64,000 bases of DNA. It comes from Anaeramoeba flamelloides. Lineage: Eukaryota; Metamonada; Anaeramoebidae. The translations under genes were made by a program, and so were the position numbers. Position 1 is the stretch's first letter. The number at the start of each line of letters is the position of its first letter. Below the pieces are notes generated by a model. It was not told where the DNA came from, did not search any database, and worked only from the letters and a program-made list of their open reading frames with translations. Below are positions 25,401 to 39,300 of the stretch, piece after piece. The DNA lies in NCBI GenBank assembly GCA_027625915.1, contig JANTQA010000036.1:12917001-12981000 (forward strand). The letters are read 5' to 3'.

Positions 25401-25686
25401 AAATAATTTTGATTTTTGAATTATAATGTAAAAACTTTTTTTAATTCAATAAATTTAAAAATGTTTGTTGTACAATTATAGATAAAATCATTTTATTTCC
25501 ATTAATTTTACCAAAATTTCTATTAATTTTTTTGTATGTAATAATTAATTATTCTCATGATTCAAAAAACATTTCAACAATAAAAATTCAAAAAATTTAA
25601 CAAACAAATAACAAATAAAAAAAAAAAAAAATCAAAAAATTATGAAAACAATATTTTTTAATTATTATTTTTCAGATAAATGTTCA
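22471..25686. other. Intergenic region between AP-1 gamma (5' end) and the BEACH gene (3' end)
   Basis: No gene was recognised. The first ~350 bp should hold the AP-1 gamma promoter, but no motif stands out. A TTAA-flanked element occupies 23066-24283. The short sequence GGTATTGGTTTCTTAAAGTT just before it recurs at about 60257. The rest, 24290-25620, is plain AT-rich DNA ending in a poly-A run. Confidence 0.6.
23066..24283. mobile_element. TTAA-flanked element (piggyBac-like, non-autonomous), copy 1
   Basis: Flanked by TTAA at 23062-23065 and 24284-24287. Ends are GGGACTAGTAAAC and GTTACTCGTCCC, an imperfect inverted repeat of about 14 bp. The same ends bound 34316-35246. TTAA is the signature target of piggyBac transposases. 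The 1218-bp interior has no open frame of note. Confidence 0.68.
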
Positions 25687-28600
25687 TCAAAAAAAAAACT
25701 CAATTAAATTACATTGCCCATTATGTAAACCTAAAAACATATGAGATTCATTTTTTGTCAAAATTAGTGATCTTATTGAATTATTGGAAAACATTAAATC
25801 TTTAATTAATTTTAAATTTGAGCAACTCCTGATTTGAAATAAGCCATTTTCACCACCAACAAAAACGAATTTTTCGTCATTGGTAATTATTAAACAATTA
25901 ATAATTTTATCAATGTTTATTTTTTTTAAAATAACACCATTTATCGTTATTAGCCAAATGCACTGATCAATAGAAATTAAAATATTGCCATTTGATAAAA
26001 TTTTAATACAAGATTGATAAGCAAACGCAATGTTCTCATTTATTTGGGCTTTTAGATAATTATTACTTTCATCATGATCATGATCATTATCATTATTATG
26101 AAAAACAAAATATTTTTTATTAGATTTTTTATTATTATATTTGCCTCCATTGGAATTATTTAAAGTGATCCCCTTTATAAATTTACCATTTAATAAATGA
26201 TGAAATAATACATTTTTATCTCGAGAAAGAGAAACAATAACATTAAATTCTAAATTAACATCCAAATTGATAATTTTCGATGTATGGCCATAGCAAATTT
26301 TAAATAAATCAATATTCGGCAAAGGATTCAAGAGTAAATCCTCATTATTTTTTTCATTATTAAAGAAATTATTTTTAGATTTATGATTAGCATTAGAATT
26401 ATTAATATTGCTTTTATTTATTTTCCAAATTGCTATTAGATGATCATTTGATCCAGATACTAAATATTTTTCAGATTTATCTACTTTAATACATGTAACA
26501 ATATTTTTATGGAATTGTAAAATGCTTTGATTGCCATTCTGGATATTATGCATATTCATTAATCTAATTGTTGAATCATAATAACCACAACTAATTAAAG
26601 TTGAAAAATCATTCATTAAAACGAAACAACTATTAAAAATTTCAATTTGTGGATCGAAAAATACACCAATTGTTTTTTTCTTCTTTTTTTGCAGATCTTT
26701 ATCGGATTCAAAATTACCACCTTGGCTAGATTTCTTTTGAAATAGCCATTTATGTATACCCAAATTACGTTTTTGGTCAATAGTAATAATTCCATGATTA
26801 TCTTTTAAGATTTTTTTAAATTTTGGTTTTGGTTCTTGAATTTTTAGATAAATTATTGGTTGGTTTGTAACTTCAAAGATATAATTCGTTATTTTCAAAT
26901 TCTTCCAATTCATTGGAATTATCTTTTTTGTTTGTATTATATTTGAATTTATTTTTTTTTGTGTATTTGTATTGTCATTGTAATCGCCATTTTTGTTTTC
27001 ATTTTTATTTCCATTTTTATTTTTATTGTCATTTTTATTTATATTTTTCTTTTCATTTTCATTTTTCTTTTTATTTTCATTTTCATTTCCATTTTTGTTG
27101 TTTTTTTTTTTTAAATATATCCTTTTTGGGTGGGCTGTTTTAAAAATTTGTTTTGGATAGTATTTTCTTTTATTCTTATCAAATGTATTTTCATTGTTTT
27201 TTCCCATTTCTAAATCTTGTAAATTTTCCTTATTATTAATTAAAATTACTTGGTTAATACCAAAAATCAAATCAATCCATTCATTCAAATGTTTTGAAGC
27301 ATATTCAGATTCCAAGATTTTTCTATTAGTATTAACAAATTTATGTGCAGAATTTTTTGCCCAAGGTGGTAGAATTACATTATTCAATTTTTTTTTTCCA
27401 ATTTTAAGATTATTCATATTTAAAAAAATTTCAGGCAAATAATAAAATTCTGGTATTAATTCATAAGGAAAGATTTGCTGATTTAAAATATTACTAAATA
27501 GTTCTGGTACTGAATTAAAATAATCATCCCTTTCCAAACCGGTTTTATCTATTATAATATGGGTAAAGAAATTTATTATAAAAAAATAATAATAGAATTA
27601 TTTGATTAAAAATTTTATTGTTTGTTGTTTTTTTTTTGAATATAAAATTAATTTTATTCTGTATATTATCTTTTTTTGGATTTTTCTTCAAAAGTTTTCA
27701 GACATGTATAATTTTACATTACGGGATTTTTGGCAAAAATGAATTTTGGTGTATCAAAAATTTTAAATTGGAGTTTCTGTATACCTTACAAGATTTTCGG
27801 CAAAAATGAAAAAAATATAATTTTTTGAAATAATCGATGTTAAAAAAAATTTGATCTATTCAGAACTCAAATAATAGGATTTATTCAACTGATTGTTTTT
27901 CTACCTTTAAACAAATTTTTTTTTTGAGAATTTTTTTATTGACAGATGAGTCAAACAAAAAATAATATTTTCTGATCCTTCGAAGTTGTTTTACAATTGG
28001 GTTACTATTCCAAAAAAATCGTTTAACTTTTTCATTTTCATTGATTTAAAGTTGAATTTTAAAATGATTCAAAGCAATTGATAAAATGAAAGATTTTTGA
28101 GAACCAGTAATAGACAAGTGTTAGAACCGATACCGATGCAGTGATAACACTCCAACTTACAATCTGAAGATTCGGAGTTTGATTTATCATAACCACATTA
28201 TTTCTGATTGTTTATGCTTTTCTCAAAAAGTTACAAAAAAAAACCAAGATAGATTTAATTTTAATTAAAAATTGGGAATTGTGCTTCATAGAATCGCTAA
28301 TTCTTTGAAGTAATCGTCTATCCGATTTGATTTTTTTTTTGACTATTATAAAAATTAGAACCCGAATGAGAATTGGAACAAAATATCTCTCAATTAATGG
28401 AGCAGATCCAGTTCTTGGGAGAATTATACCAGATTCACACTTTCTGGATTTAACAATATCTCTGATTAAAATTAGGGGATTCCTGTAAGCACAGTCAAGT
28501 GCCGTAGAGTGCAGTAGAGTGCCTAGGTTTTCTTGAGGTTTTCTGTTTTATTTGTTAAATCTATCGGTTTTCCAAATAAACAGAAAACTCGCGAAAACCT

Positions 28601-31600
28601 AACAGCACTTTTCCCGAATTTAAAAGAATAGAGTAAAATCTCAGATTTTTCTTAATTCTTTTGAATTCTGGAAAACCTAACGGCGTTTTTTTTTAAGTTT
28701 TGAAATGAAAAGAGAATTTCTTCAATTTTCTTTACATTTCAAAAAGTAAAAAAAAACCTAACGACGGTTTTCTTGTCATTTTCTGTTTGATTCGAAAAAT
28801 CTATCGATTTAATAAATAAACAGAAAACTCAAGAAAACCTAACAGTGTTTTTTTATATTTTTAAAAATAAAAGTAAATTTATTTGATTTTCTTTTATCTT
28901 CTTTTGAATTCTGGAAAACCTAACTGCAATTTTAAGAAGTTCAAAAAAATAGAGTAAAATTTTTGATTTACTCAATTCTTTTAAATTTTGGAAAACCTAA
29001 CGAAAAGTGTAGTAAGGTGCAGTCAAGTGCCGTAGAGTGCAGTAGAGTGCCTAGGTTTTCTTGAGGTTTTCTGTTTTATTTGTTAAATCTATCGGTTTTC
29101 CAAATAAACAGAAAACTCGAGAAAACCTAACGGCGCTTTTCCAGAATTTAAAAGAATGGAGAAAAATCAAAGATTTTACTCAATTCTTTTGAATTCTGGA
29201 AAAGCTAACGGCGATTTTTTTTAATTTTAGAAACAAAAAGAAAATTTCAAAAATTTTCTTTTTGTTTCTAAAATTAAAAAAAAAGCTAATGACGGTTTTC
29301 TTGAGGTTTTCTGCAGTTTAAGAAATTGAATACTACAAGTCAGAAAATAATATTTTTTTATTTTTACTCTCAAATACATTAAAAACTCTTAAAAACTTTG
29401 AAAATCATTTAATACCAACAAAATTAATCAGGGTACTCTTCAAAAATACGGAACAATACAATTTTACCAATTTTGAAAAGTTAGAATATACCCTTATAAA
29501 GAGGTGCCCAAAATTTCAAAATGAAGTTTATTATTGAGAATTGCTCTTGATTAATGAAATTATAATTTTGGTAGCACATTCCAAATAATCACTATAGAAA
29601 AATGAATCAAAAATTAAAATTAAATAAGTAAAAAAAAAAAAAAGAAAAAACTTACGATTTCTATTTTTTAAAAAAGTTGTAAAAGGTTCCAATCTGCTTA
29701 AATAAAAAAGTGTTGAATTAAATTTCTCATTATAATTTTCATTTTTTAATCCATTATTTTTTTTGTCACTATCTTTATTTAATAAATGATGTATTTGATG
29801 AAAATTTTGATCGGATATAGGGAAGGAAAAGTTTCTATAAATTGATTTATTATTTAAATTTAATTTTTTGGTTGTAAAATCAATAATGACCCAAGGAAAT
29901 ATAAAATAATTCGATAAATCGTAATAAGATCTACCAGCAATAATATTTAATTTTATTAAATATTCAAAATTGGAAATTAATCTATTTTTCCATTGATAAA
30001 TAATTTTTGACTTTTTAAAACGCTCAAAATGATTTTTAACATCAAATATTTTATTGTTAGTAATGAAAGATAATTCTTCACATATTAATTGATAAATTTG
30101 ATCGCGTAAATTTTTATTTTTAAATTCTATTAAAAAATAATGCTTATTATTCTTATTATGATCATGATCAGAATCACGATCATATGTGTGTGCATGTCCA
30201 TGTGTATGTGTATGTGTATGTGCATGTGCATGTGCGTGTGTAGGTTTATGTTTATGTTTAATATTATCTTTTAAAAAAATTTGTAAAAAGGTATTTACAT
30301 TATTAATTTTTAAGGGATAAATATCTAAAATTGATTTTAATTCGATATTTATATATTTTTTGCATAAAATCTTTGAATTTATATTTACTACCATCATTTT
30401 TATTTCCTTTAAGGTGATTAGTAGCTGAGTGGGTTTTTTTTTAGTCAGATTAACAATTAATTGACAATGTATTTTTGGGGTGATCCAACTAGTTTTTTTG
30501 AAATTTGTAATTTTTATTGTTAATTTTTTATTATTAATGTCATTATTCTCATCCAATTGTATATCGCCGTTCTTGTCATTGTCCTTGTCCTTGTTCTTCT
30601 GAGTACCCTTATTATTGTTCATGTTCAATTTTCTGGTGGTATCATTATTAAGTTTTGTAAAATGATTAAATTTATTTGAATTAATTTTTTTTTTGAGTAA
30701 TAATCTTTTTTTGTAACCAAATTGAGAATGATTAATTTGATAATAATTATTTTTATTAGAATTAAAAAAGTTGTTTTTCTCTTTATTAAAGGTATTTTTT
30801 AAAATTCTCCAATTGAGTTGTATTGAATTAAAATTTTTTATTTCATTTTTTAATATCTTGTGTTTTTTAATAATTTCTTTATTAATAATTTTTTTAATTT
30901 TTTTATTAAAATTTAAACATTTTTCTTCATCATTGTTATTAAACCAAAAGGAATTTTTTAATTTTCTTTTGAACTCTTTTTTATTCGTTTGTTTAATATC
31001 AATTTTTTCAAATATTTTTTGTTGGGAATTAGAATTTTTTTTCTTTAATTAATATTTTACATTTCCCCTTCTTTGTTAATTCTATAATATTTTTATGATT
31101 AATTTTTATTTGAAAAATCTTTTCCAAGTTTATAATGAATGGCGACAGGGAATAAGTTTTTGGCGAGTTAGTTTTTATCAATTCCATAATAGTTTTTTGA
31201 ATATAATTGCTTAAAATTTCATTTTTGGTTTGGATAAAATTGAATAATAAATAAACTAATAAATTATCAAAAATCTTTGAAAGAATATTAGGCGAAAAGA
31301 ATTTTTTTCCCTTTTTTAATATTAATTTTATATAAAAAAATATTACTAGGTAAAGTTTCTGTTTGGAAAAGCGAAGTATTTAATAACATTAATAGCATTG
31401 ATTCTAGTAATTCTTTTGTTTGGTTCTTTGTATATAATAAAATTTTTGAATTAATATTAAATAAATTCAAATTACTAAACAATTCAAAAATTTGATATAT
31501 TATGATCGTTGTATGCTTTTCATATAAAAATGGATTTTTTGTTGAAATAATTGGAAATTCAAAATCATTGATTAAATTGTCATTATCCACTGTTTTTTTA

Positions 31601-33268
31601 ATATTATTATTATTATCAGATATTAACAGGTTTATTTGTAATTTCTTATTAGTTTTTATCATTTCTTCCCTTTCTTTATCATTTTCCTTTTTAATTTCAT
31701 TTTTGTTAAGAATTTGTTGATTTTTATCCAAGTTTTGTTCTTTTATTTCATTTGTATAAATAAATTCTAATTTAACTAATTTGTGTTGTTTTCCAATTAT
31801 ATTTTCTTTTTCTTTTCCATTTTCCTTTTCCTTTTCCTTTTCCTTTTCCTTTTCCCTTTCCTTTTCCTTTTCCTTTTCCTTTCCCTTTTCCTTTCCCTTT
31901 CCCTTTTCCTTTCCATTTCTTTCTTCGTGATTATCTTTTTCTTTTTCTTGGGTTTGAATATTATTATTTCTTTTTTCATGTATATTATTCTCTTTTATCT
32001 GTTTTCTAAACAATTGCACTTCGAAAAATAGTTTGTATATTTGAATAAATAACAATCGGAAATTATTTAAAAAATAATTATTTTTGAAAATTTTTTTTAA
32101 AAATTTATTATAATTTTTAGAATTTTTATCCAACTCTTTTGGTATTTTCATTAATTTTTTGTTTAGTTTTAATTTGATTATTTTTAATAATTCTAAAAAT
32201 AATTGGGTTATAATCGAAAATTTATTAATATTTAGATTGACATTATTTTTTTTTTTATTTTTGTTTTTTAAAAAAATATCTAAAAATAAGAATGTTTCCC
32301 GTATTAGCATTATACCATTTTCTTTTTTAACTAAAGACCAATAATGAATTTTACTAATGAATTTAAATAACAATTTATTATATACATGATTAATATTTGT
32401 TAAATTTAAACTTTCAAAAATTTTATATTGCCAACCAAATTGATTGATTATTTGAGAAAAATTATGATTAATATTTTTTTCAATCCATTTAATTTCCTTG
32501 AGGAAATGTAAACCATAATTCTGATAAAATTTATTAGCAAACTGGAATAAGGTAAAAAATATACATGGGTTTTTTAATTTGTTTTTTTCTTTATCATATA
32601 ATAATCTAGTTAACGTATCAAATACCGAAACAGTCATCTCACCATTTAAAATGAATTTGTGCATTAAATAATATTTTTTATTAAAATTATAAAGTGGTTT
32701 GATCTCATTTTCAATTGCAAATTTTGTCTTTGCTTTAATATTGATAACTTTAAATAACAAAATTGCCCAAACCCTAACTTCTTCAAAACTGGATTGTAAA
32801 AAATAATAAATATGATCAATTATCTGTAAGGCCAATTGTTTTTCATTTTGAGTTGTAATGATAATATTGATTTTTGAAAATAATTCATAAATGCATTTTA
32901 AAATATTATGGATTTCTTTTTTTTCATTCACCAATAATAAACATATTTTAGTAATACTTAATAATTTGGAAATAGAAGTTAAATTAAATAAAAATATTTT
33001 GATAATTTCTAAGAGTTCCTTTTGTAGTAAATTAATTTCATCATTATTAATATGAATTTTAGTTCCATCAATGCTTTTTCTCATATTCCCGCTCCAATAA
33101 TAGAATAATAGCCCTTTTTAATAATTTATTAAAATTTATTTTTTCTAAAAAAATTTTAAACTCTTTTTGATTATCATTATTATTATTTTTTTCTTATTCT
33201 TATTATTATTCTTATTTTTTATTTTTATTTTCATTTTCATTATTCTTATTCTTATTCTTATTCTTAGA

Positions 33269-33327
<59 letters not shown>

Positions 33328-36300
33328 ATATTTTGTTTATTTTTAATATTAAATAAATCCTTTTGTTTGTTTAAATAATCAATAATAATTAAAAATAATT
33401 TTGATTGGATAGGGTATTGTAAATAAAACCAAATTTCAAAATCAGTAAAAAAATTTGAAAGGAAATATATAAAAAATTTATTATCATTGACTTTAGAAAA
33501 AAATTGTTCAATGATCTTAATAATATTTAGCGTAATTAATTTCCTTTTTTTTCGAAAAATTTTTGTTAAAATTGAAAATCCATTTAATTTTCTAAATATT
33601 TTTCGATTTATTTTGTTAACCTCTAAAGTAATAAATATAAAATTTATTATTTTTTCAACTATTTAATTTAAAGATAAAAAAATATATCAAAATACCATAT
33701 TTAAATACAAATGTTTTTTTTTTTTTTTTTTTTTTTTTATTTTTAATATGCCCCTACGACCCAAAAAACACTAAAAATGGAAAACTGATCAAATACTTTC
33801 CATTAATATAATTAAAAAAACTAAATGAAAAAATAAAAATAAATAAAGTTTCAATTTAACTTTTTCTTGAAAACATTTTTTGCCAAAATGATTGAATTCA
33901 AAGTTGAAATTATGTATATTTTTAGATACAATATCTTGTTTTAACTCATTTACTAAAACAAATTCTAAATTATGGGAATTTTCTTTTCACAAAAGGGACT
34001 AATTTGGTCTTCAAATGTTTTTTTTTAGTTTTAAATGGTAAAATTAAAAAAAAGTTAAACTAAAAAGATAAACTCTCTGGAAAACTATTCTAATTTAATA
34101 TATTAACTTATTCTTTGATTTCAAGCTTTTCTCAACCCCAATTTTTCAAAAAAAAAATAAAAAAGTGCACAGTAATTTCAAAAAAATATTTTTGATATTC
34201 AAAAGTTAGAGTGTTTTTATTCTAAAAAAATTTATACCAGTGGTTAATTGAATTAAGTTAGAAACTTAATTTCGAATAATATTAATCAGAAAAAAATAGT
34301 GCTTAATTTTATTAAGGTACTAGTCTATATTAATTTTTTTTTTTGACCAATAACTAAATAAGGAATCCTTATCTTGAAATATGTTTAAAATTGAAAATAG
34401 ACAGGTTTTTTCAATGTTAGAACTTTTAGTTCATGTTTTTTTAAAATTTTACAATTCTGCCAAAAAAAGTGACTTTTAAAAATTTTTTTTTGAAAAAAGA
34501 TCTTTAATCGATGAGAATTTTTTGATTAATTTTGGATTTAATTATTTTCTCAAAAATAATATTTATTCTCATTTTTAAAAACGAAAAAATAATTTAAAAC
34601 TGGTGAATATTTTCTCTTTCACTTCTGTTCATCCAATTTGACTCTATAAAGAACACAATTTGTTTTATCAATAATTACTTTTTTAAAAAATAGTTCTTAT
34701 TCTTTTCTTTGATTTTTTTTGACTCTGACAAAAACTTTTGGGATGGTAATTTGGGAACACTTAAAAAACTTCAAATTCAACAAAAACAAAAGAGTGTAAA
34801 CTGAAAAAGTAGATTCATGAAAAAAAAGAATGGTACAATATAAAAAAAGAAAATCTTTTATTAAGAGTAAAGCATATATTGTATATTTTTTTCGTTTCAA
34901 ACTATGTTTTCATGCAAATCCAAAAAAACCCTTTCAGGTTTATTTTTCAAACTATTTTTTGTACGTCTTCCACAAACATAACAAGGTTTTGCTTTCTTGC
35001 TCATATTTTTTTTTTTTTTGTATTTTTTGCGAAAAGTTGAAAAAAAGCAACTTTCAAAAAAGTGAAAAAATGCAAAAATTTTTTATTTCTATAAAAACAA
35101 TAACTAAATTTAATGAATGTCATTTAGCAAGATTTCATTAATATACTAAGAAGTTTTTCACTTTGATTTCAAATCTAAGTAATTGGCAAAAAAAATTCTA
35201 AATCTCTATTAAATTTACCTAAAAAAATTTAATATAGACTAGTCCCTTAAGGACATATTATAAGAATTATTGAATTTTTTCTTTTTTGTTACTTTTTACC
35301 TTTTCCAATTTTCCCTTTTTAAGTTGTTTGGGTTCATCCCCTTCGTGTGTTTTTTTAGGTGTTTGGGGAAGGTAAAAGAAATAAAAAATCATTATAAGAA
35401 TTGGTCAGACTTGGTCATGACTAGCTTAAACTAACTTGTTCATGATCAGATCTTCAACGAATTGAAATGGAATTAAGAAACTGAAGAGAGTTGAATCCAA
35501 CTGACGAAATTTGAATATAACTGAAGTGATTTGAAGCCAACTGAAGTGAACCTAATCGAACTTTTCGTACAATTTGTCTAGTCGTTACCTATATTGGGTT
35601 TTTGCTGTCGAGTCGGTATGTTGTACTGGTATTTTGCGAAAACAAGATTTATGAAACTTGAAAAAAAAGAAAAGAAAATTTCGAAAACCAATTCTTATTC
35701 TTAAAAAATCAGCACTTTATAGATAAATCATATCTATAAAGTTCTAAATAAAAATTTAATAAAGTAACCATATTTCATTTCATCTTGAGTTGATCAAATA
35801 TTTAGATCTCTTTATTAAAACAAATTATGGTGGCGATCCTAAAAACAAACAACATAGAAGGAAACAACCAACAACCCAATCAACACTCGGGATGTGCAAA
35901 AAAAAACGTTTCAATATAGTTTTTACTTTTTTTATTATTTTTTTACTCTCTTTTTATTTCTTTCAATTTCTTTCTCTTTTTCTTGTCTTTGTTTAGAAAT
36001 AATTTTTTTTTCTTTTCTCATTTTTTAAAGAAAAGATATTCTATGAGTTATAATCTTTCCTACATTATAGCTAGGATAAAAAACTCTAAATAAATTTAGA
36101 GTTTTAGGAAATGCCGTAGAGTGCCATAGAGTGCCACAGAGTGCCTAGGTTTTTTTTAATTTGAGAAATAAAAAGGAAATTTTTGAAATTTTCTTTTTAT
36201 TACTTGTTTTTAAAAAAACCTAACGAAAATCTATCGATTTTCCTACTAAACAAAAAACTCAAGAAAACCTAACCGCGCTTTTCATGAGAGTTTCTGTTTT

Positions 36301-39300
36301 ATATTTAAAATCTATTGATTTTCGTTAGGTTTTTTTGAGTTTTTGAAATAAAACGAAAATTTATTAAAATTTTCTGTTTATTTCTAAATTTAAAAAAAAA
36401 CCTAGAACACTTCACAAATAAAATAGAAAAAGTAAAAAAACCTAGAACACTTCACAAATAAACTAAAACTCAAGAAAAGCTAATGGAGTTTTTCTGAAAT
36501 TTTCTGTTTTATTTGTAAAATCAATTAAAAACATAAAAAGAAGAGGAATTAAAAACTCCCCCCTCTCTTAAATTATAAAAAAAAAAAAAGTATTTTTCTT
36601 TTAACAAATTTATTTCAAAAGAATTGTTTTTTTTTTGTATTTACAAATTTGTTGAATATTTTAATCAATAATAATTAGTTTATATGATAAAAATTAGATT
36701 TATCATATAACTTTTGTTGATGTAAACTAAATTTCATAATAAATGGCCCACCTTACATTTGAATAATGAATTGCTTTTGTATCGTTTTGAAGTTTTTCCT
36801 CTCACAATGAAAAGTTTGCAAATAAATCATTTTTTCTCTTTTTTATTTTTTCAAAAGTGTTTTGTTAAAATGGAAAATGAAAATGAAAAATTGGAAAGAA
36901 GTAACAGATGAATTAATGCAAAATTTGGTTTCAAATATGAAAAAGAGATAAGATTTAGTTATTCAAATGGAAGGAGAATCGATAAATGGGTTTTTTTACT
37001 TATTTAAATTGTATATTTTTCATGTAATGCTTCTTTCAAAAATAAATGTCCCAATTTTTTTTCACTGTTTTTTTTTTTTTTTCTTTTATTTTTAGACAAA
37101 AAATAAATATCTCTTGAGTATAGTATTGAATATTAAAATCTAAATTTTTATATTATAATAGATAACTTCAATTATTAAAAATATTTTTCTTTAAAATTTG
37201 ATTTTTAATGGGTCAATTATTATGAAAGATAGTTTAATTTAGGTGTTTATTATGATTTTTTTTTTTTATAATTTTATATTTTTCAACTTATTTATTCATC
37301 ATTGTTCATTTCCAAGAAAAAAAAAAAAAAAAAAAAACAATTGTAATTAAATATGGTATGAAGCATTATATCAAAACAAGAATAAGAATATTAAAAAAAA
37401 AAAAAAAATATTCAAAAAGATAAGAATTTTTTGAAAAATTGAAAAGTAAAGAAAATGAGAAAAAAAAATGAAATGAGAAATTTACAATAGATTATATGCT
37501 GCTTTGTATTTTTTAATTTGTTTAATAAAATGAAATATAAATTTAATCCACCAATCGAAAATAACGAATTTGAAATATTTTGAAATTGAGAAATTTGTAT
37601 TTTTTTTAATTTAGCAAAATTGGTACCATTTTCCAATTGGTTTCTACATTTAAGATTTTCAGTTAATTGTGGATTAAAGGAAAAAGAAATTTTATTTGTA
37701 AGTTCTTGTTCTTCAATAATTTTAAAATTTGGGCCAGATTGATAAATTTTTGATATTTCTTTTCTTGACAAATACATGTGAAAAAAATTTATGGTATTAA
37801 TGTTTCCTTGAAAAAAATTTTGATACTTGTTATTCATAATATTCTCATCCTCGTTGATATAATGGTAATTATTAATATTATTTAATAAATTTTTATTTTC
37901 ATAATAATTTTCATTATTAAATTCATCGTAATAGCTATTAGAATTCTGCATCTTGTTCATATTATTGGTATGACTATTCGAATTATCCAAATTAGTGCCA
38001 ATAAAATTTTTTATAAATTTGCATTTATTCGGAAGGACCTTTAATTCAATTTTCTTTTCAAACCCCTTATAACTGGTATATAATAGGATTATTGAGTTAT
38101 CAATTTTATTTTTATGAGAAATTGAAATAAAAAACCATTTATTAAACAAAATGTTGTTATGATTTATTTTTATTATTTCTTTCGTGCTATAAATGTGATA
38201 ATTCAAGCCATTTGAATCTAGAAACAATTCAATCCCAATTTTTAGATTTTGATCCATTAAACTAAAAATAATTTGCTTGCTTTTCCAATTGCCATTCCCC
38301 CTCCCCGTTCCTGTCAAACTATCATTACTATTCATATTTTCACTTCCATTGTCATTGCCATTCATGGTTTCTATTTCATTTTCCTTTTCATTAAAATTGA
38401 TTGGTAATTTTTCAATAAAGATCCAAGTTGAAAAATTTATGCCAGATTTCAAATTAACATTTATTTCTGGTATTTTAATAAAGGAATTTTTACCATTAAA
38501 ATGGAAATAATAATTTGGGGAATTTTTGATTGTGTTGTTATATAATTCTTCAAACACTGTCAATATTGTTGAGCAACTATAAACTTTATTTTCGTTCAAT
38601 AAATCATTAAATAAATATTTGAATAATTTTTTAATTTCTAAAGGAGATAATTGATGTGAAGATAAATTAATTAAAAAATTGATTAATTCCTTATAATAAA
38701 TTTTTTCCTCATTTGGTGTATATTTTTGAAAACTGTCGTTATTATTCTGGCTTGGGTTCTTTTTGTTATTTTTTTCCTTTTGGTTGTAATTATTATTTTC
38801 TTTCATTAAAATTTTGATATCCTTTTTCTTCTTATTTTCTTTTTCTAGTTCATTTTCTTTTTTTGTTACTCTTATTTTTTCTTTTTCTTTTCCTTTTCCT
38901 TTTTCTTTTCCTTTTTCTTTTACTTTTCCTTTTTCTTTTTCTTTTTCTTTTTCTTTTTCTTTTTCTTTTTCTTTTTCTTTTTCTTCTTCTTCTTCTTTTT
39001 CTTCTTCTTCTTCTTCATTTTGATTATTATTAATATTTTCTTCTTTTTTCTTCTTCTTTGTTTGATTATTCTGATTATGATTTCTTATACAATTATTTAT
39101 TAAAAATGAAATTAAATTAACTTCACAACAAAATGTTTTATTATGATAAAATTTACATAAGTCAAAAAAGGTGTTAATTAAATTATTAAAATAATATTTA
39201 TCAGAAATTTTTAATGAAACTTGAAAAATGGGTTTAATTGCTTGTGGTAATTTAATTAACTGCTTTTCATAATTTTTTTCACAAATAATTATTGTCAAAA

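Larger units (their letters stand above)
27549..29655 (-). other. Intron 3 of the BEACH gene (2.1 kb)
   Basis: The minus-strand donor GTAAG at 29655 and acceptor ATAATAG ending at 27549 both cut after the first base of a codon, giving FLKNRN-H-KTGLERDDYF inside the BEACH domain. The intron holds a tRNA-like dispersed repeat (about 28110-28490) and a duplicated AGTGCC module (28491-29330). Confidence 0.85.
33659..37485 (-). other. Intron 2 of the BEACH gene (3.8 kb)
   Basis: The minus-strand donor GTAAAT at 37485 and acceptor AAATAG ending at 33659 both cut after the first codon base and give KQHIIY-F-EKIINFIFI. The intron is a landing pad: TTAA-flanked element (34316-35246), repeat family A (35320-35660), family B with AGTGCC modules (35815-36540) and a TA-flanked MITE (36725-37234), plus poly-T runs near 33715 and 37070. 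Confidence 0.78.

Noticed and set aside
28110-28190. Genuine tRNA gene
   Set aside because: Only a B-box-like part is convincing; acceptor and anticodon stems do not pair, and a second copy follows the same repeat body.
31783-32031. Phe/Leu-rich frame that looks like membrane segments
   Set aside because: Antisense of the Lys/Glu tract in the BEACH gene, with no independent support. The same holds for 38814-39023 and 41156-41532.
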